Source: an uncultured Cetobacterium sp.
Lineage (GTDB): Bacteria; Fusobacteriota; Fusobacteriia; Fusobacteriales; Fusobacteriaceae
Assembly: GCF_947072685.1 (NCBI RefSeq)
Contig: NZ_CAMTIK010000012.1
Location: 1 to 64,000, forward strand
Direction of reading: 5' to 3'
Length of the DNA: 64,000 nucleotides
How positions within the stretch are numbered: position 1 is the first letter of the stretch; the number at the start of each line of letters is the position of its first letter. The notes under the pieces are model-generated. The model did not search any database and had not been told where the DNA came from. It saw only the letters and a program-made list of their open reading frames with translations. A program made the position numbers and the translations under genes. Shown here in pieces: positions 48,937 to 58,338 of this stretch.

Positions 48937-49712
48937 TCTCTTTCGATCATAACTTTCAAAGCTTTTATATGCTTCTCATCTGTCCCACAACACCCTCCAA
49001 CTATATCTAGAACTCCTTCATTTAAACATTTAGATAACTCTAAAAGATATTTTTTTATATTTCCATCTGAATTTGGATGACAACTTATTTTTAATGTTGT
49101 TGCTTTTCTCATTTTTTCAAACAACATTATTATTTCATCAGAAATCTCAGAACAATTTATACCTATTGAAAAAACATCCTCCACTATAAATTCATTCAAT
49201 ATATCTAATACATTCTCTCCAGAATACAACTGTCCAATTTTATTTACAGCAAATGATATCATTATTGGTTTTTTTCTTTTCTTTTCAGCCAACCTTTCTT
49301 TAAGTAATCTCAAACTTTTTTTACCTTCATTATAATCAAAAATTGTTTCTATTAAAATAAAATCTGTATCCCCATCTAAGATTCCATCTATTTGACTCTC
49401 ATCTCCTAAACAAAAAGTTCCAACACTCTTTTTATTATATTTTAAAGCACTTTCTTTGGCTAATTTTGCCCCTTTTAATGCATATGAATAACTTTTTTCT
49501 GGGTCCTCTCCATACTTTATCAAGGCTTCTTTCGAACAGTTAAAAGTATTTGCTTTTATAAAATCGGCACCTGCTTCAATGTAATCCCTATGTATTTGAG
49601 CTATTATTTCTGGGTAAAGTTCATTAACTTTTTCCCTGCATTTTTCATCTATTTTAAACTTTTCACTTATTAACGTACCCATTGCACCATCTAAAACTAA
49701 TATCTCTTTCAT
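48915..49712 (-). CDS. Homocysteine S-methyltransferase family protein
   Basis: 265 aa; LDGAMGTLI, AGADFIKANTFNCS, VGGCCGTDEKHI zinc motif. Confidence 0.9.
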   Translation of the reverse strand: MKEILVLDGAMGTLISEKFKIDEKCREKVNELYPEIIAQIHRDYIEAGADFIKANTFNCSKEALIKYGEDPEKSYSYALKGAKLAKESALKYNKKSVGTFCLGDESQIDGILDGDTDFILIETIFDYNEGKKSLRLLKERLAEKKRKKPIMISFAVNKIGQLYSGENVLDILNEFIVEDVFSIGINCSEISDEIIMLFEKMRKATTLKISCHPNSDGNIKKYLLELSKCLNEGVLDIVGGCCGTDEKHIKALKVMIERDGVPDEI

Positions 49713-49743
49713 GTCATAACCCCTTTTTTCTTCCTATTATATA

Positions 49744-50754
49744 CTAGGAATATTCAAAAGTAAAAAGAGTATGTGGTTTTCCTGTCAATATTTTTATATA
49801 CTCCATATCTGACGAATTACTTATAAAAGTAACTTTTTTAATATTTTTCAAATTAAAAATACTATAGTTTCTTTTTAAATTTCTGATATAGACCTTTTTT
49901 TGCTCCTCAAATGCATTCTTTATAGTTGTTATCGTCCCGCCTTTTTTCCCACTTTCCAATACAAATACCTCTTCTGCCAAATATACTTGAATTCTGTTTC
50001 TTCGTAATAAATACACACCCTTAACCCCTAAGCTTGGTGGAATCTCTGAAATAATTGCTCCTTTTTTTTCTATAATCTCTTCCGCTAACATTTTATTTTC
50101 AGACGGGTATACTTCCCCTCCCAATCCCTGTCCTAAAACGGCAATATTTTTCAATCCTTTTTTTAAAGTTATTTGATGCCCTATAAAATCACATCCTTTT
50201 GCTAATCCACTCACATTATACTCAACACTTTTTTTTAAATACTCTACTATCTCCTCTGTAAATTGCACGACACTTAAATCTTCCGGATACCTTGTTCCCA
50301 CTATCGAAATAGCAGTTTTCAGTTCTTTATCCTTGGGTAAAACACCTTTATAATAGAGAACATATGGCGGTGTCTTAACTTCTCTAAGTTTTTTAGGATA
50401 ATCTGGACAATAATACGTCGATATCTTAATTTGTTTTTTTTCTATAATTTTTTTCTCTTCCAAAAGTTGCAACTTCAAATTTCTTATCATTTGAAAATCA
50501 CCAAAAAAAACTTTTAACTTCTCTTTTTCAGAGCCATCCTTTAACATATTTATAATTTCAATTTTTTCACTGTAACTAGAAGTAAATAGATTTATTCCCA
50601 TTTCAGAAGATTTTTTAAAAATTTTAAAAAGGTAGTTTGAAGAAAAGGCTAAAACTTCTATTTTTCCAATATTTATAACCATTGAAGAAACCATTGACCA
50701 TAAAATCATATCATCTTTAGAATACACCCCAATCACTCTCCTTTTGAAAAACAT
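49744..50754 (-). CDS. dprA: DNA-processing protein DprA
   Basis: 336 aa; YPKKLREVKTPPYVLYYKG, ISIVGTRYPE, VSGLAKGCDFIGHQITL, AVLGQGLGGEVYP. Confidence 0.88.
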   Translation of the reverse strand: MFFKRRVIGVYSKDDMILWSMVSSMVINIGKIEVLAFSSNYLFKIFKKSSEMGINLFTSSYSEKIEIINMLKDGSEKEKLKVFFGDFQMIRNLKLQLLEEKKIIEKKQIKISTYYCPDYPKKLREVKTPPYVLYYKGVLPKDKELKTAISIVGTRYPEDLSVVQFTEEIVEYLKKSVEYNVSGLAKGCDFIGHQITLKKGLKNIAVLGQGLGGEVYPSENKMLAEEIIEKKGAIISEIPPSLGVKGVYLLRRNRIQVYLAEEVFVLESGKKGGTITTIKNAFEEQKKVYIRNLKRNYSIFNLKNIKKVTFISNSSDMEYIKILTGKPHTLFTFEYS

Positions 50755-50816
50755 TGTTTAATTAAATTACTCAACTTTTTTAATTCTCCTTTTAAAAAAT
50801 ATTTTATTAATTTCAC

Positions 50817-50845
50817 TTTACAATTATTTGATTTTAATGTATACT
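50817..50845 (+). promoter_or_regulatory. Predicted sigma70-type promoter for yjiH leader
   Basis: TTTACA (50817-50822), 17-bp spacer, TATACT (50840-50845). Confidence 0.7.
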
Positions 50846-50851
50846 ATGCTA

Positions 50852-51011
50852 ACAATTTAAATAGAGGTTAGTTCACTTATATGTTATGAGCCTAAGGCCG
50901 ATGGCGATGACGACATGTTCCTGTGAATTAAGTATTACGAAGCTGCCATAGTAATACGCTTAATGAAATAAGTTCTCAATTCAGGCATACTTTTTTTAAG
51001 TATGTTTTTTT
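50852..51011 (+). promoter_or_regulatory. Structured 5' leader (riboswitch-like) with intrinsic terminator, class unassigned
   Basis: Stems ACTTAT/ATAAGT and TTAAG-TATTAC/GTAATA-CG-CTTAA, possible loop pairing ATGGC/GCCAT, then terminator GCATACTT-ttttt-AAGTATGTTTTTTT (50986-51011) before the RBS. Confidence 0.65.
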
Positions 51012-51046
51012 GTTTGGCAGAAATTTAAAAATTTCTGGAGGTTTAT

Positions 51047-52369
51047 ATGGCAATACTTAAGTTTGGAATTTATTCTTTTATAGGGCTTTTAGCGTTTTTA
51101 GCTCCTGTTACAATTGGTGGAGAATCATCTATTATTATGGGACATCTTAAAAATTTTGTTCTCGATAACTACTCAAATTTAGTTACTTTTTTAATCATGT
51201 TTTGTTCTGTTATAACAATAACTGGAACATGTCTTGGCTTTATAAAGAAAAAATTTAATGAGCAATATTTAAATGAGCTTTTTATTACTGATAAATTTAG
51301 TGGAATGCTAAGAATTGGTGGCTCAATTTTATTTATTATCATATCTCTTGGAATCGCTCCTGAATTTTTAAGCAATGAAAATACTGGTGGATTAATGGCA
51401 GGAGACATGATACCCCCTCTTATGGTTACATTCTTTGTCGGGGTTATGCTTATGCCACTTCTTACTTCTTTTGGACTTGTTGAATTTATAGGAACTCTAA
51501 TAGCTCCTATTATGAAAAAATTATTCAAAGTTCCTGGATATGCAGCCATCGATGCCTTGGCATCTTTTTTAGGGGATGGTACAATTGGTATTGTGGTTAC
51601 TGATCAACAGTACCAAAAAGGTTACTATACACAAAGAGAGGCTGCTGTTATTGCCACTTCATTTTCTATCGTGGGAATATCTTTTGCTGCTGTTGTGGCT
51701 GATTTATTAAAATTTTCTAAAATTTTCTGGATTTTCTATGGTACTATTGCTTTTGCAACTGTTGTAGCTGGATTTGTTATTGCTCGACTGCCATTAAAAA
51801 AATTCAAAAATGAATACTACAATAATAATAAGATTGAAGATGGAGGAAACAGAAGTTTTTCTCATGCATTAAATATGGCTACAACCACTGCTGGTAAAGC
51901 TTCTGAAAAAGAGATTTTAACTGATTCTCTTTTCAAAGTTGTTGTTATATACATCACCTTTATCCCTGTTATTATGTGTGTTGGATCTATCGGCTTAGTT
52001 ATCGCTGAGAATACTAATTTCTTCAGCATTCTTTCAATGCCTTTAATGCCGATACTTAAATTATTAGGATTTACACATGAGGTTGCCTCTCAGATGGCAC
52101 CCGCTATGATTGTTGGATTTTCTGATATGTATCTTCCAGCTCTTTTCATTGAAAACACAACTAGTGAAGTAGCTCGTTTTATCGTAGGAACTCTATCTTT
52201 TGCTCAGTTAATTTTCTTAAGTGAAACTGGAATGATTCTAGTTAACTCTAAAATGGGGTTTTCTATTTTAGATGTTGGAAAATTCTTTATTTTAAGAACG
52301 ATTATTACACTTCCAATTATCTATACAATCTCTATGATTCTATTAAAAGTTGGTATTTTAGCAAATTAA
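51047..52369 (+). CDS. yjiH: YjiH family membrane transporter (nucleoside-recognition/Gate domain)
   Basis: 440 aa; IGTLIAPIMKKLFKVPGYAAIDALASFLGDGTIGIVVTDQQYQKGYYTQREAAVIATSFSIVGISF; RBS GGAGG. Confidence 0.82.
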   Translation: MAILKFGIYSFIGLLAFLAPVTIGGESSIIMGHLKNFVLDNYSNLVTFLIMFCSVITITGTCLGFIKKKFNEQYLNELFITDKFSGMLRIGGSILFIIISLGIAPEFLSNENTGGLMAGDMIPPLMVTFFVGVMLMPLLTSFGLVEFIGTLIAPIMKKLFKVPGYAAIDALASFLGDGTIGIVVTDQQYQKGYYTQREAAVIATSFSIVGISFAAVVADLLKFSKIFWIFYGTIAFATVVAGFVIARLPLKKFKNEYYNNNKIEDGGNRSFSHALNMATTTAGKASEKEILTDSLFKVVVIYITFIPVIMCVGSIGLVIAENTNFFSILSMPLMPILKLLGFTHEVASQMAPAMIVGFSDMYLPALFIENTTSEVARFIVGTLSFAQLIFLSETGMILVNSKMGFSILDVGKFFILRTIITLPIIYTISMILLKVGILAN

Positions 52370-52385
52370 TAAATTCTTAAATAAT

Positions 52386-52431
52386 AAAAAAGCTAGGAAA
52401 AAAAGAATTATCTTTTCTCCTAGCTTTTTTT
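52386..52431 (+). terminator. Rho-independent terminator
   Basis: AAAAAGCTAGGA...TCCTAGCTTTTTT. Confidence 0.8.
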
Positions 52432-52432
52432 A

Positions 52433-53755
52433 TTAAATGAAACTTTTATTTAACCATCGTTTACTTCTCCAACGCCAGAGCATAGCAAATCCCCTAATCC
52501 ATTCATCCATTCCGTTTGCTATCCAAACTCCAACCAAAGCCCAACCTAAATTTATACCCAGTAACCAAGACAATGGAGCTGCAACCCCCAACATCACAAA
52601 ACACCCCAAAAACATCGGGAATTTTATATCTCCCGCTGCATGTAAAGCATTTATAACAACAATATTAAAAGTTCTTCCTGTCTCTATAAAAATTAACCAT
52701 GGGAATACTTTTACTGCCGCTTCTACTACAATCATATCTGTTGTGAACAATTCCATTATTTGATATCTCAGAAAGTAAACTACTATCGAAACTAGCGTTG
52801 CTGCTGTAAAAGATAGTTTTAAGCTTCTCAAACACTGACTATAAGCTTTCTCTTTATTTCCAGCTCCAACTAACTGGCCTACTTGAATTGCTGTCCCATG
52901 ACCTAAAGCTATTGAAAATATCATTATAAAAGAGGAGACAAGAGCCAAATAAGTTCTTGCTGTAATTTCGGTAGTTCCCATAGTATTTACCATCGCCAAT
53001 ATTATAACTTGAGTTAAACTCCAAGTTAAATGCTCCCCTGCTGTAGGTATTCCTATCGAAAGTATTTGTTTAACCTTTTCTATTGTAAACTGCTTTAAAT
53101 CTTTTAATTTAAACTTACAGAATTGAGCCATCACAATAAAAGATACAATTGCTCCTAAGAATCTTGAAAACACAGTTGAGAGTCCCACTCCAGTAACTCC
53201 TAAAATAGGTGCTCCAAACCATCCAAAAATAAACATACCATTTCCTAAAATGTTTAATAAATTTACACCCACATTTACAAACAACATCGGCTTTGTATTT
53301 CCATAACTCTTTAATATGGCCCCATTTGTTAGTGATATAGCTTGAAAAACACAAAGTCCACCAACCAATTTAAAATAGTTCATCCCCATATCTCTAAGTG
53401 CTGATGGAAGTTTTATTTTTAAAAGAATCCAATCCCAAGCAAAAAAATAGATTAACCCTAAAACAAGTCCCACACAAAGATTCATAATTATAGAAACAGA
53501 AATAACCTCTTTTGTAGACTTTTCGTTTTTAGCTCCTATAAATTGAGCCATTAGAATGGTTGTTCCTAAGCAAATAAAACTTAAAACAGTATTTTGAATC
53601 AATAAAATTTGACTCATCCCTCCAACAGCCCCTACAGCTTGATCACTATAACGTCCCAACATTATAGTATCAACATTTCCAACAACAGTTACCAACAGAA
53701 GTTCTAAAAATATTGGTATTGTTATCGAAAATAATGATTTATTTTTTTCTGACAT
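52433..53755 (-). CDS. MATE family efflux transporter
   Basis: 440 aa; LLVTVVGNVDTIMLGRYSDQAVGAVGGMSQILLIQ. Confidence 0.92.
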   Translation of the reverse strand: MSEKNKSLFSITIPIFLELLLVTVVGNVDTIMLGRYSDQAVGAVGGMSQILLIQNTVLSFICLGTTILMAQFIGAKNEKSTKEVISVSIIMNLCVGLVLGLIYFFAWDWILLKIKLPSALRDMGMNYFKLVGGLCVFQAISLTNGAILKSYGNTKPMLFVNVGVNLLNILGNGMFIFGWFGAPILGVTGVGLSTVFSRFLGAIVSFIVMAQFCKFKLKDLKQFTIEKVKQILSIGIPTAGEHLTWSLTQVIILAMVNTMGTTEITARTYLALVSSFIMIFSIALGHGTAIQVGQLVGAGNKEKAYSQCLRSLKLSFTAATLVSIVVYFLRYQIMELFTTDMIVVEAAVKVFPWLIFIETGRTFNIVVINALHAAGDIKFPMFLGCFVMLGVAAPLSWLLGINLGWALVGVWIANGMDEWIRGFAMLWRWRSKRWLNKSFI

Positions 53756-53910
53756 CCTTTTTTCTCCTATTTTTTTATTTTTTTACTTTTTATAAGCCTC
53801 TATTATACACTAATCTAAAGCTATCTGTAAATTTTTTATTGCTTTTTGCTGTATTTTACTGTATAATTTAATCTATACAAAAAAAATGTTAATTTAATAA
53901 AGGAGAGATT

Positions 53911-54654
53911 ATGATAAAAAAATTATGTCTGAGTATGCTTACTTTTTTCCTTTATTCATCTTTTACATTCTCTATGGTAGATTACACATTACCACACGAA
54001 ATCAAATACAAAACTGTCGAGGTCAAAACATTAAAAGATTTAGAGAAAAAACCTACTGGAAATCACGTTTACTCTTTAGATGGATTAGATTTAAAATCGT
54101 TAAGTGTACCGAATAGAAAAAAAGTATTTGTTAACATGCTGTTACCAAGTATAGAAGTTGTTAACAAGGAGATTGATAGAGATATTGCTATTATAAAAAC
54201 TCTATCAAAAAAGAAAGCTCATACAAATGAGGAAAAAAAGGAATTAGATAGAATTTTTAATTCTTATAAAGTGTCTGCTTATAATTGGTCTGAACTGAAA
54301 AAAAGAATGATCAAGTACCCAACATCACTAATTTTATCACAAGCTGCGATTGAAAGTGGTTGGGGGACTTCAAAAGTTTTTAAAAGTCGTAATAATCTTT
54401 TTGGTATGAATGCTTATAAGCACACTAACCGAACATATAAGGAATACGACTCAATTAAGGACTCTGTTAAAGATTTTGTTCTAACTCTTTCTAGAGTAGA
54501 TGCATATAAATCTTTGAGAACACGTGTACATGCAGGAGAATCTCCTGAAAGTATAGCTCATGGTTTAAAATACTATTCTGAAAAAAAGGAAGTATACATA
54601 AGAAATGTACAGACAATGCTAAAATCAAATAATTTTGCTAAATATGATGTATAA
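53911..54654 (+). CDS. Secreted glucosaminidase-domain protein (Bax-like)
   Basis: 247 aa; signal peptide; LILSQAAIESGWGTSKVFKSRNNLFGM; VDAYKSLR. Confidence 0.86.
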   Translation: MIKKLCLSMLTFFLYSSFTFSMVDYTLPHEIKYKTVEVKTLKDLEKKPTGNHVYSLDGLDLKSLSVPNRKKVFVNMLLPSIEVVNKEIDRDIAIIKTLSKKKAHTNEEKKELDRIFNSYKVSAYNWSELKKRMIKYPTSLILSQAAIESGWGTSKVFKSRNNLFGMNAYKHTNRTYKEYDSIKDSVKDFVLTLSRVDAYKSLRTRVHAGESPESIAHGLKYYSEKKEVYIRNVQTMLKSNNFAKYDV

Positions 54655-54658
54655 AAAT

Positions 54659-54696
54659 AAAAGGTCTGTAGATATAAAAATCTACAGACCTTTTTA
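54659..54696. terminator. Rho-independent terminator
   Basis: AAAGGTCTGTAGAT-ATAAAA-ATCTACAGACCTTTTT. Confidence 0.85.
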
Positions 54697-55941
54697 ATTC
54701 ATTAAACAATCCAAATGAATCGTAACACTTTTTACTGTCGGAAAATCCTCAATTATTGAATATTCTAAATCATCTGAGATTTTGTGGGCATTATATACCG
54801 TCATATCTTTAGGAACTCGAATATGAAATAAAAGAAAAATTTTATCTCCTGATTTTCTCATTACAACATCATGAACATTTTTTATATCTGTATTTTCATA
54901 TATATACTTTTTTATTTCATCTATGAAATCTACATCTTGCTTATCTAAAATTGTATCTGTAGTTTCTAAAATAACATGCACTCCCTCTTTAAAAATCAGT
55001 ATCGAAACCACTATACTTATCAAAATATCAAATATAGGGTTCACATATATCGATAAAAGAATTCCTACTATCACACCTAAAGATGCAAATATATCATTTC
55101 TGCTATCTTTTGCATCCGCTATTAACGCCGTATTTCCAGTTTCATTTCCAACTCTTATCTTTTGTTTGTACATAAAATATTTAACTATCGAAGAAAATCC
55201 TGCAAAATATATTGTTGACATCTCCGGAATCTCTTTATCTTTTCCTAAAAAAATAATTTCAACTCCGCTTTTTCCTAGTTCAAAAGCTGTCAATATCATA
55301 AATATTCCCATAATAACACCTATGACACTTTCTATCCGCTCATGACCAAATGGGTGATCTTCATCTTCTGGAATATTACTAAAATGGATCCCTAAAAGAA
55401 TTCCCGATGAAGTAATCACATCTGATAGTGAATTAAATCCATCCGCTAAAAGGGCTCTTGATTTCCCTATAAAACCAAATGATATTTTTGTTGCAGCTAA
55501 AATTATATTCCAAAATATCGAATATAGAACCGTTCTTTTCCCCTCATTTTTTCTCACATCTTTTTTTTCTATATTCTCAATCACATATTCGCCTGCATTC
55601 TCTTTTTTAAATCCCATTTTTTTTAAAAAATCCTCTATCGGCGTGTCTTTTGCTACTATCAAATTCCCCTTTTGTATTTTTTTGTTGATAGCGAATGACA
55701 ACAGTTTACTTCCATAGGATTTATATCTTTTTTCTTTTTTTATATAAATATTTTTCAAATAATAGTTATTATCTTTTTTTATAAAAAAAATATAACCTAT
55801 CAATCCACTTTTATTTTCTACAGAAAAATACAGACCATTGGCATCAAAATAAAAATCTTTATCTAACTCTAAAAATTGTTCAATATTTTCTTTCACTTCT
55901 TGCGAAGTGTAGCTTCTATACATACTTCCTCCAAAATTCAT
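54694..55941 (-). CDS. GNAT-like N-acetyltransferase domain fused to cation diffusion facilitator (CDF) transporter
   Basis: 415 aa; N-terminal about 110 aa GNAT-like (YLKNIYIKKEKRYKSYGSKLLSFAINKK...FLKKMGFKKENAGEYVIE); C-terminal CDF (ALLADGFNSLSDVITS, EDEDHPFGHERIESV, ALIADAKDSRNDIFASLGV). Confidence 0.83.
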   Translation of the reverse strand: MNFGGSMYRSYTSQEVKENIEQFLELDKDFYFDANGLYFSVENKSGLIGYIFFIKKDNNYYLKNIYIKKEKRYKSYGSKLLSFAINKKIQKGNLIVAKDTPIEDFLKKMGFKKENAGEYVIENIEKKDVRKNEGKRTVLYSIFWNIILAATKISFGFIGKSRALLADGFNSLSDVITSSGILLGIHFSNIPEDEDHPFGHERIESVIGVIMGIFMILTAFELGKSGVEIIFLGKDKEIPEMSTIYFAGFSSIVKYFMYKQKIRVGNETGNTALIADAKDSRNDIFASLGVIVGILLSIYVNPIFDILISIVVSILIFKEGVHVILETTDTILDKQDVDFIDEIKKYIYENTDIKNVHDVVMRKSGDKIFLLFHIRVPKDMTVYNAHKISDDLEYSIIEDFPTVKSVTIHLDCLMN

Positions 55942-55987
55942 AAAATTTAATATCGACAGTATAACATTTTTTCTTTTAAATATATAT

Positions 55988-56024
55988 AAAAAACCTCCCT
56001 TTATTTTTAAAAGGGAGATTTTTT
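55988..56024 (-). terminator. Terminator of DAACS symporter gene
   Basis: AAAAAACCTCCCTTT...AAAAGGGAGATTTTTT. Confidence 0.75.
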
Positions 56025-56032
56025 ATATATAA

Positions 56033-57199
56033 CTATTTTTTTTTGTTTTTAAATATACCATTCAATATAAGTGCTAGCGCTCCATCTCCAACCACATTAC
56101 ACGCAGTTCCAAAGCTATCCTGCAATGCAAATATTGTCAGCATCAAAGCTATTCCCGTATCATCAAATCCTAATACTGAGGATATTATTCCCAGTGATGC
56201 CATAACTGTTCCTCCCGGAACCCCAGGAGCACCTATTGCAAATATTCCTAACAATACAATGAATAGAACCATTGTTCCCATAGCTGGTAATGTTCCATAT
56301 AAAACTTGAGATACAGTCATTACAAAGAATACCTCTGTCAAAACAGAACCACATAAATGTACTGTTGCTCCTAATGGAATTGCAAAATTTGCAATATCAT
56401 CATCTAAAACTTTAGATTTTTTTGCACAAGATAGAGCCACCGGAAGAGTAGCTGCAGAGGACATTGTTCCAACAGCAGTTAAATATGCCGGCCCATAAAA
56501 TTTCAATAAACTAATTGGATTTTGCTTTGACACAGCTCCTCCTATTGAATAAAGAATTACTAACCAAATAAAATGTCCTACTAAAACTATTAAAACTACT
56601 TTTAAAAAGATCGGTAACTGTTTTGTGATACTTCCTTCATAAGCTAATGCCGCAAATGTCGTAGCAATAAAAGCAGGTAATATAGGAATAATAATTCTAT
56701 AAACTATTGCCAAAATCACATTGTTAAATTCATCTAATGCTGCCTCTAATTTCTTTGAGTTAGTCCAAACTATTGCCAGCCCTAAAAATAACGCTAAAAC
56801 TAATGCTGACATTACAGATAATACTGGTGGAATATTAAGTTTAAATATCATCTCCGGTAATGCTCTTAATCCATCAACAGATGTCACAATATTCAACATA
56901 GGAATGATAGCATACCCAGAAATCATTGAAAATATTGCCGCTCCTAATGAAGAAAGATATGCTAACAATAACATTACTCCCAACATTTTACTCGCATTTG
57001 ATTTCATCTTAGTTATAGCAGGAGCTATAAACCCCAAAATAATTAGTGGTACTGTAAACGAAATTATTTGTCCCAGTACAAATTTTATAGTCTGTACAAT
57101 TCCTATCACAGCTTCATTGGAATAAAGACCTATTACCAACCCTGCTATAACTCCAAAAACTAACTTAATGATTAGATTATCTTTCTTTTCTTTTTGCAT
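56033..57199 (-). CDS. Dicarboxylate/amino acid:cation symporter (DAACS family)
   Basis: 388 aa; GTMSSAATLPVALSCAKKSKVLDDDIANFAIPLGATVHLCGSV; GAPGVPGGTVMASLGI. Confidence 0.93.
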   Translation of the reverse strand: MQKEKKDNLIIKLVFGVIAGLVIGLYSNEAVIGIVQTIKFVLGQIISFTVPLIILGFIAPAITKMKSNASKMLGVMLLLAYLSSLGAAIFSMISGYAIIPMLNIVTSVDGLRALPEMIFKLNIPPVLSVMSALVLALFLGLAIVWTNSKKLEAALDEFNNVILAIVYRIIIPILPAFIATTFAALAYEGSITKQLPIFLKVVLIVLVGHFIWLVILYSIGGAVSKQNPISLLKFYGPAYLTAVGTMSSAATLPVALSCAKKSKVLDDDIANFAIPLGATVHLCGSVLTEVFFVMTVSQVLYGTLPAMGTMVLFIVLLGIFAIGAPGVPGGTVMASLGIISSVLGFDDTGIALMLTIFALQDSFGTACNVVGDGALALILNGIFKNKKK

Positions 57200-57367
57200 T
57201 TCTCCCCCTTTTGATATGTTTTATTTTTTTTTGGTACACTTTACATTGAGAGTGTATAACTCTTTAGTAACTTTGTCAAATTAATTTTTATTATTTTTAA
57301 GAGGAAAGAATCATTTTTTTATGTATCTGTATTAATAGAAACAACTTATTTTCACTAGGAGGATTTT

Positions 57368-58291
57368 ATGCTTGATTACAGAAAATATCTAGGTAATCTA
57401 ATTAAACAAATTAAAAATATTAAATCTTTAAGTAGCTTAAAGAAAACTCAAATACGTACTTTTTCTATTCTTCTTTCCATATTTTTTGCAGGATGGGAAC
57501 TATATAGTTCTGATATTATTCGTAGCTCTAAAGAGTTCATTTTTAGTTCAGTCGTTCTAATTTTTTCTATTTTTGTTATATTATACCCTTTTATTTATTT
57601 TTTCAGATTTAAATTTGGAAAATTTTTGAGTGAACATGTATTGTTTTCAATCTCTTTAATTTTATATTTTATATTGCTTATTCCAATTCTTGGATTAATA
57701 AACAATCTTTTTTTAGATGTTTCTTTAAGTGGATTTACAATAAAAATTTTACATATTATATCTATACTTGTTTCGATGTCTCTTATTGTAATTATTATAT
57801 CCAAACAATTTATCATGCTTATTTATAAGAAAAGAAAAATTGTCGGTGTGGATATATTGACGACATTTTTAACCTATATAACTCTCGGTCTTGCATTTGG
57901 ATCACTGTATTACATTCTTAACTTTATGGTTAAAACCAATCTTTTCTTAGGTGTTGAAAAACCAAGTAATTTTAATTTAGGTAACTTCTTAAACCATATC
58001 TACATCAGTTTAGGGAGTTTAAGCACTGTTGGTTCTGGTAGTATTTCTCCATTAAACCCTTATATCAGGATAATTTGTGTGTTTGAAACAATTTTAGGTA
58101 TCTTTCTAACTAGTTTTTCACTTGGGTTTATTTTTTCAGTTTTAGGTCCTAATAATCAAGAGATCTCAACTGAGGATACTCAAATCGAAAATAAAGTTGA
58201 TGAATCCTTAGTTTCCAACTCTATAAAAAAAAGTTTTACTAAACTTAAATTGGACTTAAGTCTTGTTGAGCAACTGACTTCTTGGAAATAA
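57368..58291 (+). CDS. Ion-channel-like membrane protein with atypical selectivity filter (TVGSGS)
   Basis: 307 aa; about 4-5 N-terminal TMs; IYISLGSLSTVGSGSISPLNPYIRIICVFETILGIFLTSFSLGFIFSVL resembles pore loop plus inner helix of Ion_trans_2. Confidence 0.75.
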   Translation: MLDYRKYLGNLIKQIKNIKSLSSLKKTQIRTFSILLSIFFAGWELYSSDIIRSSKEFIFSSVVLIFSIFVILYPFIYFFRFKFGKFLSEHVLFSISLILYFILLIPILGLINNLFLDVSLSGFTIKILHIISILVSMSLIVIIISKQFIMLIYKKRKIVGVDILTTFLTYITLGLAFGSLYYILNFMVKTNLFLGVEKPSNFNLGNFLNHIYISLGSLSTVGSGSISPLNPYIRIICVFETILGIFLTSFSLGFIFSVLGPNNQEISTEDTQIENKVDESLVSNSIKKSFTKLKLDLSLVEQLTSWK

Positions 58292-58303
58292 TTATTAAAT
58301 TGA

Positions 58304-58332
58304 TTGACTTTTTTATAATAAAGATATAAAAT
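58304..58332 (+). promoter_or_regulatory. Predicted sigma70-type promoter of intergenic sRNA
   Basis: TTGACT (58304-58309), 17-bp spacer, TAAAAT (58327-58332). Confidence 0.65.
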
Positions 58333-58338
58333 ATATGT

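Noticed and set aside
50852-50985. Assignment of the yjiH leader to lysine riboswitch or M-box
   Set aside because: Neither the L-box core nor the M-box core motifs as I recall them are present; left unassigned pending cmscan.
53115-53354. 79-aa minus-strand ORF inside the MATE gene (MCFSSYITNKWGHIKELWKYK...)
   Set aside because: Alternate frame of the same strand inside a strongly supported transporter; no independent evidence.
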